DNA of 5,311 nucleotides from a bacterium. Lineage in GTDB: Bacteria > Auribacterota > JABMQX01. The first letter of the stretch is position 1, and every line of letters starts with the position of its first letter. Below the pieces are notes generated by a model that was not told the origin of the DNA, ran no database searches, and saw nothing but the letters and a program-made list of their open reading frames with translations. The stretch spans positions 1 to 5,311 of the forward strand of contig JABMQX010000204.1 of NCBI GenBank assembly GCA_013203085.1, written 5' to 3'. Of the stretch, positions 4,948-5,311 are shown piece by piece. The position numbers and the translations under genes are program-made.

Positions 4948-5311
4948 GTGAAACCGCTATGTGCTTTCTGTCCTGTTCGCCTGTGGGCAAGCTTTTTGGC
5001 TGTCATGGCATTCCTATTTTTGGTCCCCTTCGCGTCCGCCTCGGAGTTCTGGTTCAGGGACACCTTCAACGGCGACAAGGACCCGGCCTGGGATTTCTAC
5101 GTCCCCAGCGCCGGACCGACCGAGTCCTTCGATCCAGCCGGTTTCTGGACCCTTTACATGCCCACCACCACCACGGTGTTCGATCACTGGAGCACTGTGG
5201 ATAACGCCCCCGCCCTCTACGTTGACATTCCTTCCGCGAATCAGGGAGACGACTTCTTTATCGAAACCCATCTCATCCTGGACGGCCCCGCCAGCGGAAA
5301 CTTTAACGGCG
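4948..5311 (+). CDS. Secreted protein with probable concanavalin-A-like domain (3' end beyond window)
   Basis: The first 121 residues of a longer secreted protein starting at GTG, with AAGGAG 7 bases upstream. Residues 1-32 are a Sec signal peptide (hydrophobic core about 13-28, cut likely after ASA). The mature part begins FWFRDTFNGDKDPAWDFY (34-51), continues with GFWTLYMP (65-72) and a PALYVDIP strand (88-95), then DDFFIETHLILDGPASGNF (101-119). The order 'D-x-F-N-G ... P-x-W, later D-F-x-I-E-T, then G-N-F' matches the opening of concanavalin-A-like jelly-roll domains such as DUF1349 or the beta-xylosidase C-terminal type. I infer the fold from this pattern only. The domain may bind or cut glycans; the remaining architecture is outside the window. 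It is divergent from the TIM-barrel gene and shares its 566-base upstream region. Overlapping frames on both strands are shadows. Confidence 0.85.
   Translation, partial: MKPLCAFCPVRLWASFLAVMAFLFLVPFASASEFWFRDTFNGDKDPAWDFYVPSAGPTESFDPAGFWTLYMPTTTTVFDHWSTVDNAPALYVDIPSANQGDDFFIETHLILDGPASGNFNG

Noticed and set aside
4635..5078. 147-codon minus-strand frame
   Set aside because: Antisense to the signal peptide and first domain of the secreted plus-strand gene, with no supporting start signal.
1..5311. CRISPR arrays, tRNA or rRNA genes, insertion sequences, prophage or defence genes
   Set aside because: No regularly spaced repeats, no tRNA-like cloverleaf noticed, no transposase or integrase motifs and no defence domains were seen.

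Overview
The window suggests a free-living bacterium rich in exported glycan-degrading enzymes. It carries a Tat-exported formylglycine sulfatase, a Tat-exported xylose-isomerase-like TIM barrel, a secreted SGNH esterase and a secreted protein with a probable concanavalin-A-like fold. Gene spacing is wide and base composition looks moderately GC-rich. This mix is typical of Planctomycetota, Verrucomicrobiota/Lentisphaerota or Hydrogenedentota. I infer this from gene content only; no rRNA or marker gene is present.

Layout: 1-1280 (minus) is the N-terminal 426 residues of a sulfatase whose C-terminus lies beyond base 1. 1384-2118 (minus) is a signal-peptide-bearing SGNH/GDSL hydrolase with all four catalytic blocks; a terminator-like hairpin lies between it and the sulfatase, and a sigma70-like promoter lies ahead of it. 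2119-3030 is a roughly 900-base stretch with no confident gene. It holds a GC-rich startless open frame resembling a decayed zinc-ribbon segment, a weak 85-codon plus-strand ORF with a good ribosome binding site, and an 8-bp inverted repeat. 3031-3327 (minus) encodes a small membrane-anchored or exported coiled-coil protein. 3500-4381 (minus) encodes the Tat-targeted TIM-barrel sugar isomerase/epimerase-like protein. 4382-4947 is a roughly 560-base divergent intergenic region with an imperfect palindromic repeat and small hairpins. 4948-5311 (plus) is the start of a secreted protein, cut by the window edge.

How the genes may work together: all five confident products carry export signals, so the segment looks dedicated to work outside the cytoplasm. 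The sulfatase (sulfate ester removal) and SGNH hydrolase (acyl ester removal) fit side-group stripping of a sulfated, acylated polysaccharide. The TIM barrel could act on a released or oxidised sugar, and the ConA-like protein could bind or cleave glycan. The substrate cannot be read from the sequence. I see no defence system, CRISPR array, RNA gene, integrase or intact mobile element, and no clearly new system. The items most worth a second look are the coiled-coil small protein, the palindromic repeat at 4470-4541 and the startless zinc-ribbon-like frame at 2199-2390.
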